Assembly (NCBI GenBank): GCA_050015815.1
Contig: JBEKAR010000087.1
Span: 1-7,066, forward strand
Length of the DNA: 7,066 nucleotides
From: JAJRAL01 sp050015815
GTDB lineage: Archaea > Thermoplasmatota > Thermoplasmata > Methanomassiliicoccales > UBA472
Direction of reading: 5' to 3'
The first letter of the stretch is position 1; each line of letters starts with the position of its first letter. Shown piece after piece: positions 1 through 6,183 of the stretch. The notes beneath the pieces are model-generated. The model was not told the DNA's origin, searched no databases, and worked only from the letters and a program-made list of their open reading frames with translations. Position numbers and translations under genes: made by a program.

Positions 1-1
1 A

Positions 2-136
2 CAGCTCGTCCAATGCCTCGGTGGATTCCAGACGGCGACGCTCGGTGCGCTGACGCTCGATTGGGCGGTGCTGATCGCGCTGACCGGCTTCTTCCTCTGG
101 ATCGGAATAAGTAAGTCGAGATGGAGGGAGAAATAG
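2..136 (+). CDS. ABC-2 type transporter permease, C-terminal fragment
   Basis: This is the 3' end of a gene that begins left of the window; 44 codons are visible before a TAG stop. The fragment has one hydrophobic helix (roughly its residues 21-38, WAVLIALTGFFLWIGIS) followed by a short basic tail ending SRWREK. This matches the end of the complete permease further right in the window, whose last helix leads into FRMRWRER, and the stretch just before the helix also aligns loosely (FQ, then TLG). I therefore infer the last transmembrane helix and cytoplasmic tail of an ABC-2 exporter permease, probably of the same subfamily. Its ATPase partner would lie outside the window. The gene converges on the VOC gene, with 30 nt between the stop codons. 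The assignment rests on a short piece, so a different membrane protein with a basic tail is possible. Confidence 0.6.
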   Translation, partial: QLVQCLGGFQTATLGALTLDWAVLIALTGFFLWIGISKSRWREK

Positions 137-165
137 GGCACTCCGCCCGAAACGTGACTTGTTTC
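136..165. terminator. possible bidirectional terminator between convergent genes
   Basis: Two small inverted repeats fill the gap between the permease fragment and the VOC gene. GGGC (136-139) pairs with GCCC (145-148), and GAAAC (149-153) pairs with GTTTC (161-165). Read on the minus strand, the first hairpin is followed by TATTTCT, a mildly U-rich run that could end the VOC transcript. The stems are only 4-5 bp, so this is suggestive only. Confidence 0.25.
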
Positions 166-166
166 A

Positions 167-562
167 CTACTTCTTGGTCTGCCAGAGCCCGAGGATGTTA
201 CCTTCGGAGTCCTCGAAGTACGCAGTGAAGCCCATCTCTGCCATCGCGGTCTTCGGCACCAGGACCTTTCCGCCGGCCTTCTTGAGCTGGACCAGGGCCC
301 CGTCCATATCGTCGACCTCGATCGTGATCACCGGCGCCTTCACCGGCGGACCCCGCTGCACCATTCCTCCGTTGACCGCCCCGACCTCGGTCGTCATTCC
401 GCGCTCGTCGGTCTTGGCGCCGAACACCATGGTGTACTCGATACCTGGCTTCGGACCTGGCATGGCCATAATCTTCCAGCCGAAGACGTCGGCGTAGAAC
501 TTCCTTGCCCTATCCATCTTATCCACCGGGATCTCGAAGTGCGTCACCTTTCCCTTGACCAT
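167..562 (-). CDS. VOC family (glyoxalase/bleomycin-resistance fold) protein
   Basis: A 131-residue protein with the two-module layout of the vicinal oxygen chelate superfamily. Module one covers about residues 5-50, with the typical THFEIPVDKMDRARKFYADV start and FGWKI. Module two covers about 76-128, with ITIEVDDMDGAL, then GGKV, and a final strand with DSEGNILGLWQ. Members bind or transform small molecules in the cytoplasm; this subgroup has no fixed substrate. His8 occupies the usual first metal-ligand position. The Glu usually found in the last strand (GN-x-x-E-L) is Gly125 here, so canonical metal catalysis is doubtful. The start is the ATG at 560-562, because GAGGT lies 6 nt upstream and the conserved fold begins there; the upstream in-frame extension has no family features. 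It is a single gene that converges on the permease fragment. Confidence 0.88.
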   Translation of the reverse strand: MVKGKVTHFEIPVDKMDRARKFYADVFGWKIMAMPGPKPGIEYTMVFGAKTDERGMTTEVGAVNGGMVQRGPPVKAPVITIEVDDMDGALVQLKKAGGKVLVPKTAMAEMGFTAYFEDSEGNILGLWQTKK

Positions 563-568
563 CGATTG

Positions 569-573
569 ACCTC
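569..573 (-). promoter_or_regulatory. ribosome binding site of the VOC gene
   Basis: GAGGT on the minus strand lies 6 nt before the ATG at 562. It decides this start over in-frame codons further upstream. Confidence 0.7.
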
Positions 574-598
574 GGCTGGACCACTCTCGAGGCTGCGG

Positions 599-610
599 TA
601 TTAGAATATT
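599..610 (-). promoter_or_regulatory. TATA-like box for the VOC gene
   Basis: The minus strand reads AATATTCTAATA, the most AT-rich run in this intergenic region. Its centre is about 42 nt before the start codon. An archaeal TATA box would place the transcript start near 578-580, leaving a short leader that contains the GAGGT ribosome site. The 263-nt gap from 563 to 825 shows no other gene, RNA or strong repeat to me. Confidence 0.45.
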
Positions 611-825
611 GTGGACTTCCTCACCGGTCCGATTCAGTCGCTCGTTTCCCGATGCAGTCCGCGAATCAAAGCACAACTGTGAGCTAGTTCAGTCGACATG
701 CCCCACCTCGCCGCTCTCCGCCAGGTCGGCTTCAACAGTACAGCGACGGCCGCAGAACGCAGCCTGCTCATCGGAGGTCGAACTTGCCAGTTGGCCCTAT
801 TTCAATCTTTACCGATCATGCTGCG

Positions 826-1563
826 CTACCTCTCGCGCCAACGCATCCTGAAGGTCACCAAGGCGAGCAGGATGACCGTCGCCGCGAGCAGCACGATGAA
901 GCTCGTTAGCGGATCGATGGAGTATCCCAGACCCAGGGTGCCCTGGAACAGCGACGAGGCCTCGGTGGTCGGCAGGATGGCAGCTACTGGAACGAGATAC
1001 GCCGGGAGAAGGGAGATCGAGTAGTAGACCGGCGGGAGCACCGAGAGTATCGTGGTGATGAAGCCGTTGATGACGAAGGCGTTCTGCGTGTTCGGCGCGA
1101 AGGCTGAGAAGAAGAAGCCTATGGCCGTCGTCGATATCCAGAGGAGGAGTACGACCCCTATCGCCAGGACGAGAGCGCCGACCGCCGCGCCATACGCCGC
1201 CATCAGCAGGAACAGGATGATCAGCGCCGGCGAGCCGAAGATGATCTCGGAGATCGCCACGCCGAACATGTAGGTGAGAGGAGAGACCGGCGAGGCTACC
1301 GCCATATCCTGGAACTTGTTCTGGATCTTGTACGTCGCCAGGTCGGTTCCGACGAAGAGGCCGAGCTCCGTCGTCGTCATCGTCAGCGCCCCGGCGAGCC
1401 CGTAAGGCAGGGCGACGCCCCCGCTCGCGATGAAGAGTATGAAGAGCAGCGTGAACGGCGAAATGAAGAGGAAGGCGAGGAAGAGCGGATTCCTTATCAT
1501 CGGGATGAAGCCGAGGTAGTAGGCGACGGCCCAGGTCTGCCTCAGGACGCCGTCATTTCTCAT
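826..1563 (-). CDS. ABC-2 type transporter permease
   Basis: A 245-residue integral membrane protein with about six predicted helices: roughly residues 28-48, 55-72, 98-121, 126-155, 162-195 (possibly broken by PP at 177-178) and 220-238. It ends in a basic RMRWRER tail. It lacks a large extracytoplasmic domain, as expected for the compact DrrB/NodJ-like ABC-2 permeases, and would form the membrane channel for the ATPase encoded just upstream. The start is the ATG at 1561-1563: AGGAGG lies 6 nt before it, and the gene overlaps the end of the ATPase gene by 11 nt, which implies translational coupling in one operon. A longer in-frame start exists inside the ATPase gene, but it would add an Arg/Ser-rich segment that is only the shadow of that gene. 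The substrate is unknown. Confidence 0.9.
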   Translation of the reverse strand: MRNDGVLRQTWAVAYYLGFIPMIRNPLFLAFLFISPFTLLFILFIASGGVALPYGLAGALTMTTTELGLFVGTDLATYKIQNKFQDMAVASPVSPLTYMFGVAISEIIFGSPALIILFLLMAAYGAAVGALVLAIGVVLLLWISTTAIGFFFSAFAPNTQNAFVINGFITTILSVLPPVYYSISLLPAYLVPVAAILPTTEASSLFQGTLGLGYSIDPLTSFIVLLAATVILLALVTFRMRWRER

Positions 1564-2479
1564 ATTCTTCCTCCTCGTTCTCCGCCTCGCCGACGATGTC
1601 GACGAAGACGTCATCCAGAGTAACAGGTCCGATTGAGAAGTTCGCTCCCCTGGCGAGCGCCTCGTCACTCAGCTCCTTCGCCCCCTTCGAGTCGGTGTGC
1701 ACCCGGAACCTGCTCGCGATCCGGACGACGTGACCGTAGCGCTGCAGCTCGCTCTCGTCGAACTTGTCAAAGATGTCGATGCGCGTCGTCTCTCTCGACA
1801 CCGCCCCCCTCACGCTCTGCGGCGTCCCTTCTACCACGATCTTGCCCTTGTTGATTATTGCCAGCTTGTCCGAGAGCGCTTCCGCCTCGTCCATGTAGTG
1901 CGTGGTGAGGATAATCGAACGGCCCCGCTCCTTGAGCTTGGTCAGTTGCTCCCAGACCTTGCGTCGGCTGATCGGGTCCAGGCCGATGCTCGGCTCATCC
2001 AAGAAGAGAAGCTCGGCGTCCGTGGCGATGGCCATCGCGACGATCACTCGCTGCTTGAACCCTCCCGAGAGCCAGGAGCTATTCTTGTCCGCGACCTCGG
2101 TGAGTTCCAGCGCTGCCATCGTCTCGTTGGTGCGGGTGGTCGCCTCGGCCTTGTCCATGCCGCGCATCCGCAGAGAGAGCATGATGTGGTCCCGCGGGGT
2201 CAGCGGATAGATCGTCTCGGCCTCCTGCGGGGTGAAGGCGATCCTCCTCCTGACCTCCTTGGCCTGTTTGACGGCATCGAAGCCAAGGACGGAGACGTTC
2301 CCTGAGGTCGGCAACAACTGGGTACCGGCTATCCTGAGGAAGGTCGTCTTGCCGGCGCCGTTGCGGCCGAGCAAAGTGAATATCTGGCCCTCCTCGATCT
2401 CAAGGGTTAGGTCGTCGAGGGCGGGCACCTTCGACTTCTTGTAATATTTCGTCAGCCCGGTCGCTTTGAGCACGGACAC
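1553..2479 (-). CDS. ABC transporter ATP-binding protein (ABC-2 exporter)
   Basis: A 308-residue nucleotide-binding subunit with all the motifs of an active ABC ATPase. Walker A is GRNGAGKT (38-45), the Q-loop glutamine is Q85, the signature is LSGGFKQR (137-144), Walker B is LLFLDEP (157-163), the D-loop is GLD (166-168) and the switch histidine is H194. After about residue 225 comes the C-terminal domain typical of exporter ATPases of the NatA/DrrA type, ending with LDDVFVDIVGE and an acidic tail (EEEEYEK). It energises export through the permease encoded directly downstream. The start is GTG (2477-2479), giving SVLKATGLTKYY. No Shine-Dalgarno sequence precedes it, and a TATA-like box lies about 29 nt upstream, which suggests a leaderless mRNA. 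A second GTG two codons later is the only close alternative. Confidence 0.95.
   Translation of the reverse strand: MSVLKATGLTKYYKKSKVPALDDLTLEIEEGQIFTLLGRNGAGKTTFLRIAGTQLLPTSGNVSVLGFDAVKQAKEVRRRIAFTPQEAETIYPLTPRDHIMLSLRMRGMDKAEATTRTNETMAALELTEVADKNSSWLSGGFKQRVIVAMAIATDAELLFLDEPSIGLDPISRRKVWEQLTKLKERGRSIILTTHYMDEAEALSDKLAIINKGKIVVEGTPQSVRGAVSRETTRIDIFDKFDESELQRYGHVVRIASRFRVHTDSKGAKELSDEALARGANFSIGPVTLDDVFVDIVGEAENEEEEYEK
1570..1575 (-). promoter_or_regulatory. ribosome binding site of the minus-strand permease
   Basis: AGGAGG on the minus strand lies 6 nt before the ATG at 1563, inside the 3' end of the ATPase gene. It fixes the permease start. Confidence 0.75.
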
Positions 2480-2504
2480 GCAAAGACAGTCGTGAGCGCG
2501 ACGG

Positions 2505-2512
2505 ACTAATAG
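2505..2512 (-). promoter_or_regulatory. TATA-like box of a probable leaderless ABC operon
   Basis: The minus strand reads CTATTAGT, centred about 29 nt before the GTG start of the ATPase gene. In archaea this spacing puts transcription initiation at or within a few bases of the start codon. It agrees with the lack of any Shine-Dalgarno sequence in the upstream bases (GACTGTCTTTGC precedes GTG). Confidence 0.45.
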
Positions 2513-2521
2513 TCTTCGAGT

Positions 2522-2543
2522 GCACCGAGCGAGCGATCGGTGC
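2522..2543. repeat. 7-bp perfect inverted repeat upstream of the ABC operon
   Basis: GCACCGA (2522-2528) and TCGGTGC (2537-2543) are exact inverted copies separated by 8 nt. The element lies just upstream of the TATA-like box of the minus-strand ABC operon, where a regulator that helps or blocks the basal factors could bind. It is also 135 nt beyond the ppk2 stop, so a role in ending that transcript is less likely but possible. The rest of the 2480-2677 gap holds no gene that I can see. Confidence 0.4.
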
Positions 2544-2677
2544 TCAGATCGAGTGATAACCTAGAGGCACTGTCGAGACTTGATACACGACAAATGCACT
2601 GAGACGACCACCGCTTGAGGTCGGAGACTACGCCTTCGAGAGATGGCATAGACTCACGGGAGCCATTTACCTTGGCT

Positions 2678-3580
2678 TCACTTCTCCCTCTCTAGCTCCG
2701 CCTTCGCCGTGGCGAACTGCCTTTTCTTCTCCTCGGAAACCTTCGGATAGCTCGGGTTCAGCCTTTCGATTTCGGCCGCGACGATCTCCGCCACCAAAGC
2801 CCGGGCGGCCCACTTGTGGTCCGCTGGAACGATGTACCATGGAGAGTGCTTCGTGCTCGTCTCGGTCAGCATGGCCTCGTACACCTTCACGTACTCGTCC
2901 CAGAAGGCCCGCTCCTTGAGGTCGGACGGCTCGAACTTCCAGAGCTTGTCCGAATCATCGAGGCGCTTCAAGAGTCGCTTCCTCTGTTCCTCCTTCGAGA
3001 TGTGCAGGAAGAACTTCAGGATCAGGGTGCCGTTCTGCGAGAGATGCCGCTCGAAGGCGTTGATGTCTCTGTAGCGCTCATCCCAGAACTTCTCGCCCCT
3101 CTTTCCCGGAGGCATGCGCTGCGCGTCCAGCAGCTCGGGATGGACCTTGACGACGAGCACGTCCTCGTAGTAGGAGCGATTGAAGATGCCGATCTCGCCC
3201 CTCCCGGGAAGGCACTTGAAATAGCGCCAAAGGAAGTCATGGTCGCTCTCCTCCGGCGTCGGGACCTTGAAGCTGTAGACCCTGCAGCCCTGCGGGTTGA
3301 CCCCGGACATCACGTGCTTGATGGTGCCGTCCTTGCCCGCGGCATCCATGCCCTGTAGCACGATCAGAACGGAATAGATGTTGCTGGCCCAAAGCAGTTC
3401 CTGCGCCGCAGCCAGCGACTTCTTGTTCCCCTCGAGGATCTGGGCCGCCTGCTGCTTGACGGTCTCCTCGCTGTCGTTCCTCAGCTCATCGCTCATCGCC
3501 CAGTCCGTCTCGTACTCGGAGAGGTCGACCCTCTTGCCCTCCTTGACGATGCACTCCCTGACGAGCTTTTTCTTGACCAC
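2678..3580 (-). CDS. ppk2: polyphosphate kinase 2 family nucleotide phosphotransferase
   Basis: A 300-residue cytosolic enzyme of the PPK2 family, which transfers phosphate between inorganic polyphosphate and nucleotides. Visible motifs are Walker A in GMDAAGKDGT (about 77-86), followed by IKHVMSGVNPQGCRVYSFK; Walker B in FNRSYYEDVLV (about 133-143) with HPELL after it; the basic lid region KRLLKRLDDSDKLWKF (about 201-216); and the closing SPWYIVPADHKWAARALVAEIV (about 246-267). The length suits a single-domain member of the polyphosphate:nucleotide phosphotransferase subfamily (TIGR03709-like). Whether it works on AMP, ADP or both, and in which direction, cannot be read safely from the sequence. 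The start is the GTG at 3578-3580, because a perfect AGGAGG lies 7 nt upstream; an ATG 36 codons earlier would place the ribosome site and promoter inside the gene. It is transcribed alone, divergent from the plus-strand ABC operon. Confidence 0.93.
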   Translation of the reverse strand: MVKKKLVRECIVKEGKRVDLSEYETDWAMSDELRNDSEETVKQQAAQILEGNKKSLAAAQELLWASNIYSVLIVLQGMDAAGKDGTIKHVMSGVNPQGCRVYSFKVPTPEESDHDFLWRYFKCLPGRGEIGIFNRSYYEDVLVVKVHPELLDAQRMPPGKRGEKFWDERYRDINAFERHLSQNGTLILKFFLHISKEEQRKRLLKRLDDSDKLWKFEPSDLKERAFWDEYVKVYEAMLTETSTKHSPWYIVPADHKWAARALVAEIVAAEIERLNPSYPKVSEEKKRQFATAKAELEREK

Positions 3581-3587
3581 GTTTCGC

Positions 3588-3593
3588 CCTCCT
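3588..3593 (-). promoter_or_regulatory. ribosome binding site of ppk2
   Basis: AGGAGG on the minus strand lies 7 nt before the GTG at 3580. This strong site selects GTG over the upstream in-frame ATG at 3688. Confidence 0.8.
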
Positions 3594-3620
3594 AGCGATA
3601 GACGACTACGCAGTATGGGG

Positions 3621-3627
3621 AATAAAG
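3621..3627 (-). promoter_or_regulatory. TATA-like box of ppk2
   Basis: The minus strand reads CTTTATT in a GC-rich setting, centred about 44 nt before the GTG start. A start of transcription about 26 nt downstream, near 3598, would leave a leader of roughly 18 nt that carries the AGGAGG. The geometry matches that of the VOC gene. Confidence 0.45.
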
Positions 3628-3670
3628 AAGCTGGCATCCCCGGTCGAACTCGAGGAAGGCGTTCCGCTAT

Positions 3671-3738
3671 GTGGTCACTTGCGGTCACAAATGCCCATCC
3701 TGCCCAAGTAAGGTGACCACCGCTCTGACATCACGTGA
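3671..3738. promoter_or_regulatory. operator-like cluster of GGTCAC half-sites and a palindrome
   Basis: In the gap between divergent ppk2 and the plus-strand ABC operon, GTGGTCAC (3671-3678) is followed after a 10-nt period by GCGGTCAC (3681-3688). GTGACCAC (3713-3720) is an exact inverted copy of the first. The 8-bp palindrome TCACGTGA follows at 3731-3738. The element sits upstream of the ppk2 TATA-like box and about 140-205 nt before the ABC start. This is the kind of arrangement bound by dimeric regulators; the regulator is unknown. The rest of 3581-3877 is purine-rich, with several GGAGG-like runs and no convincing gene. Confidence 0.4.
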
Positions 3739-3862
3739 GGAGGACGCCAGTCGGAAAGGAGCCGGTACCAGGCAGGACCGAAAGGAAGGAAAGACGATGA
3801 CCGATCAAATGGGAGGAATTCGCTGACCCTGGTAGGGCGTCCGCGCAAGAGAGAACCGAACT

Positions 3863-3870
3863 AAGGAGGT
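3863..3870 (+). promoter_or_regulatory. ribosome binding site of the plus-strand ABC ATPase
   Basis: AAGGAGGT is a full-length Shine-Dalgarno sequence 7 nt before the ATG at 3878. It supports that start even though it gives the protein an extra N-terminal segment. I see no clear TATA-like box at the spacing used by the other genes. Confidence 0.85.
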
Positions 3871-3877
3871 AAGGAAA

Positions 3878-4867
3878 ATGAAGCATGGATCAGTGGATAC
3901 GCTCGACAGAATTGGGCCTGCGGGACAGGCGGCTCAAGACGACACTGCGATAGTGGTCGAGCGTCTGAGCAAAAAGTATGAAGACGTCCTGGCAGTCGAC
4001 GACATCAGCTTCTCGGTCCGATCGGGCGAGGTATTCTCGCTCCTCGGGCACAATGGGGCGGGCAAGACGACGACGGTGGAGATACTAGAGGGACTGAGGA
4101 ACCCGACGTCGGGTTCGGCGCACATTCTTGGAGTCGACGTGACGAACGGCTACACCAAGATCCGGGGGAAGGTCGGGATCCTGCCCCAGGACTTCGAGCC
4201 GTTCGAGAACCTGAAGCCGATCGAGACGGTCGAGTATTGGGGCGCGCTCTATGGACTGAAATTGAAAAAGGGAGAGTGCCACGAACTACTCTGCAGCGTC
4301 GACCTGGCGCACCGGGAGAACGCCCTCTCGAAGCACCTGTCTGGCGGAGAGAAGAGGAAGTTAGGGATCGCCCTAGCGATGGTGAACCGGCCTCAGGTGC
4401 TCTTCCTCGACGAGCCGACGACCGGCCTCGATCCGAAGGCCAGGCGCGACCTGTGGGACCTGATCGTGGCGTTGAAGAAGAAAGGCACAACGATCTTCTT
4501 GACGACGCACTACCTCGACGAGGCCGAGGTGCTCTCGGACCACATCGCGATCATGAACAAGGGGAAGATAGTCGCGGAAGGCAGCCCGAGGCAGATAATC
4601 CAGAAGTTCGGCCGGAAGGCGACGGTGACGCTATTCGGCGCCGGGAGCAGGGGACTGGAGGAGATGCACCGGCAAGGGGTCGAGGCGACGCTGCAGAACG
4701 ACGACGTCGTGGTCAGCGTCTCCGATCCTTCCAAGATCGAGCATTGGTTCGCCGGGCTCTTCGAGGCCGGCGTCGAAGTGAAGGACATGAGCATCAAGCG
4801 CGACACGCTCGAGGACGTCTTCCTCGGCCTGATCGCGGCGAAGAAGGCGGAGGCGGTGGCACAATGA
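3878..4867 (+). CDS. ABC transporter ATP-binding protein (ABC-2 exporter)
   Basis: A 329-residue ABC ATPase. Walker A is GHNGAGKT (57-64), the Q-loop glutamine is Q104, the signature is LSGGEKRK (154-161), Walker B is VLFLDEP (174-180), the D-loop is GLD (183-185) and the switch histidine is H211. The C-terminal domain ends with DTLEDVFLGLIAAKK, as in NatA/DrrA/CcmA-type exporter ATPases. The first 24 or so residues precede the ABC domain and form a polar extension of no recognised fold; the strong ribosome site nevertheless supports this start. The gene overlaps the permease gene by ATGA, so the two are translated together and should form one transporter. The differences from the minus-strand ATPase (signature, Q-loop surroundings, linker) show a distant paralogue and not a recent duplication. 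The exported substrate is unknown. Confidence 0.95.
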   Translation: MKHGSVDTLDRIGPAGQAAQDDTAIVVERLSKKYEDVLAVDDISFSVRSGEVFSLLGHNGAGKTTTVEILEGLRNPTSGSAHILGVDVTNGYTKIRGKVGILPQDFEPFENLKPIETVEYWGALYGLKLKKGECHELLCSVDLAHRENALSKHLSGGEKRKLGIALAMVNRPQVLFLDEPTTGLDPKARRDLWDLIVALKKKGTTIFLTTHYLDEAEVLSDHIAIMNKGKIVAEGSPRQIIQKFGRKATVTLFGAGSRGLEEMHRQGVEATLQNDDVVVSVSDPSKIEHWFAGLFEAGVEVKDMSIKRDTLEDVFLGLIAAKKAEAVAQ

Positions 4868-5967
4868 GCCGCTTCCTTGCCGACCTGAAATCGTACGCGA
4901 AGCAGTACTCGCGCTCGAAGGCGGGCATGTTCTTCACGTTCATCATGCCAATCATGCTGATGGTCCTCTTCGGGGCGATGTTCTCGCAGAACACGAACTC
5001 GGTCTCGCTGCCGGTGCAGAACCTGGATGGCGGGCCGGCCTCGATGCAGTTCCTCGACGCGCTCAACCAGAGCGGGGTCGTCAAAGCGGAGATGGTCCCC
5101 GCCACGGCCGACCTGGGCGCGTATATCCAGGACCACTCGCTCTCCATCGCGCTGCAGATCCCGACGTCCTTCTCCGCGGATATGCAGAAGAGAGTCTCCG
5201 ACCCGAACGCCTCGCTCGCCACGGTCACGCTGTACGGGGATCCGTCGAAGTCGACGTATCAGATGGCGCAGGGCGCGACGAACGGCGTGGTCGAGGCGAT
5301 GAACTTCCGGCTCGCGCAGGCGGACCCGGTGCTCGGGGTGCAGGCGCAGACCCTCCCGAACGCGAAGAACTACAACTACATGGACTTCTTCCTGCCGGGC
5401 GTCATCGGCATGATGGTCATGAGCGTGGCGCTCTACGGCATGACCGAGATCTGCTCGATGTACCGGACGAAGGGCTACTTCAAGCTCCTCGCCACGACGA
5501 AGATCAAGAAGTACGAGTGGCTAACGACGAAGTTCGTGGTTTACGCGGTCATGCTCACCGCCTCGCTGCTCGTGACGTATACGGTCGGAGTGCTCGTGTT
5601 CGGCATGAGCGTGCCGCTGACGCCGTTGGCGTTCGTCTTCATCCTTGCGGGTTGCTTCCTGTTCATCAGTATGGGCATGCTCATTGGCACGGTGATTAAG
5701 GACGCAGAGACGGGCATGGCGATCACGAACGCGATCGGCTTCCCGATGATGTTCCTCGCGGGCAGCTTCTTCCCGATCGAATCCTACCCCGGCTTCCTCC
5801 AGGCGGCGGCATACTTCATGCCGCTGACGTACCTGAACAACGGGCTGAGAGACACGATGGTCTTCGGCAACACCGGATCGGCGCTGATCAACCTGGCGGT
5901 CGTGCTGGCGATCGGCTTGTTCTTCGCGCTCCTGTCGTCGAAGCTGATGTCGTGGAAGGAGGCCTAG
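4864..5967 (+). CDS. ABC-2 type transporter permease with large extracytoplasmic domain
   Basis: A 367-residue membrane subunit of the ABC-2 family (ABC2_membrane_3-like). One helix near the N-terminus (about 22-40) is followed by a soluble loop of some 130 residues (about 41-172) outside the membrane. Five more helices follow at about 174-196, 223-247, 254-276, 285-305 and 339-359. The family hallmark before the last helix is clear: FLAGSFFPIES, then YFMPLTYLNNGLRDTMV. The start is the ATG at 4864-4866, within the ATGA shared with the ATPase stop, and GGAGG lies 10 nt upstream. The open frame runs back much further into the ATPase gene, but that part is Arg/Gly/Pro-rich shadow sequence. Together with the ATPase it should pump an unidentified compound, or a lipid or drug-like molecule, out of the cytoplasm. 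Confidence 0.93.
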   Translation: MSRFLADLKSYAKQYSRSKAGMFFTFIMPIMLMVLFGAMFSQNTNSVSLPVQNLDGGPASMQFLDALNQSGVVKAEMVPATADLGAYIQDHSLSIALQIPTSFSADMQKRVSDPNASLATVTLYGDPSKSTYQMAQGATNGVVEAMNFRLAQADPVLGVQAQTLPNAKNYNYMDFFLPGVIGMMVMSVALYGMTEICSMYRTKGYFKLLATTKIKKYEWLTTKFVVYAVMLTASLLVTYTVGVLVFGMSVPLTPLAFVFILAGCFLFISMGMLIGTVIKDAETGMAITNAIGFPMMFLAGSFFPIESYPGFLQAAAYFMPLTYLNNGLRDTMVFGNTGSALINLAVVLAIGLFFALLSSKLMSWKEA

Positions 5968-6010
5968 GCGACAGGAACGAGTTCGCGATGACGGACTGTT
6001 TTCAAACCAA

Positions 6011-6057
6011 GAGGGCCCCGTGCCCTCGACCCTTTCCTATCAAATCCTTCGGAAGGA
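6011..6057. terminator. small hairpins between convergent genes
   Basis: After the permease stop, GAGGGC (6011-6016) pairs with GCCCTC (6022-6027) around a 5-nt loop, and TCCTT (6045-6049) pairs with AAGGA (6053-6057). A short TTTT lies just before the first hairpin, and pyrimidine-rich CCCTTTCC follows it, but no real U-tract. They may help end the ABC operon transcript. The rest of 5968-6183 shows no gene. Confidence 0.3.
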
Positions 6058-6183
6058 ATCCGCACGACTAACTAGCGATGGCACCAACCTCACATCGAGA
6101 CGACTCCCGGGAACCCTGCCTGCGCGACGATTGCCACAATCAAATGGGGTAGGGACGGAAGTATGACGTGAGGGCCATAGGGC

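Noticed and set aside
563..676. A 38-codon N-terminal extension of the VOC protein from an earlier start.
   Set aside because: It has no family similarity, would include the TATA-like box and the ribosome site within the gene, and the ATG at 562 has a well-spaced GAGGT.
1564..1668. A longer permease start inside the ATPase gene.
   Set aside because: The added residues are Arg/Ser-rich shadow of the ATPase frame, and AGGAGG precedes the ATG at 1563.
1697..2305. A 202-codon open frame on the strand opposite the minus-strand ATPase.
   Set aside because: It mirrors a well-supported ABC ATPase, has no recognisable motif, and its composition (Arg, Leu, Asp, His-rich) is typical of antisense reading in GC-rich DNA.
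2480..2677. Possible tRNA, small RNA or CRISPR repeat in the gap between the minus-strand ABC operon and ppk2.
   Set aside because: No cloverleaf, no regularly spaced repeats and no tRNA consensus boxes were seen; only the single short inverted repeat at 2522-2543 stands out.
3581..3688. A 36-codon N-terminal extension of PPK2 from an ATG.
   Set aside because: A strong AGGAGG lies directly before the GTG at 3580, and the extension would cover the likely promoter.
4237..4863. An open frame that continues in frame upstream of the permease, inside the ATPase gene, as if a 576-aa protein or a frameshift fusion existed.
   Set aside because: The extra part is Arg/Gly/Pro/Glu-rich, as expected for an off-frame reading of GC-rich coding DNA. 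The ATPase in the other frame has all ABC motifs, and the ATGA overlap gives a normal permease start.
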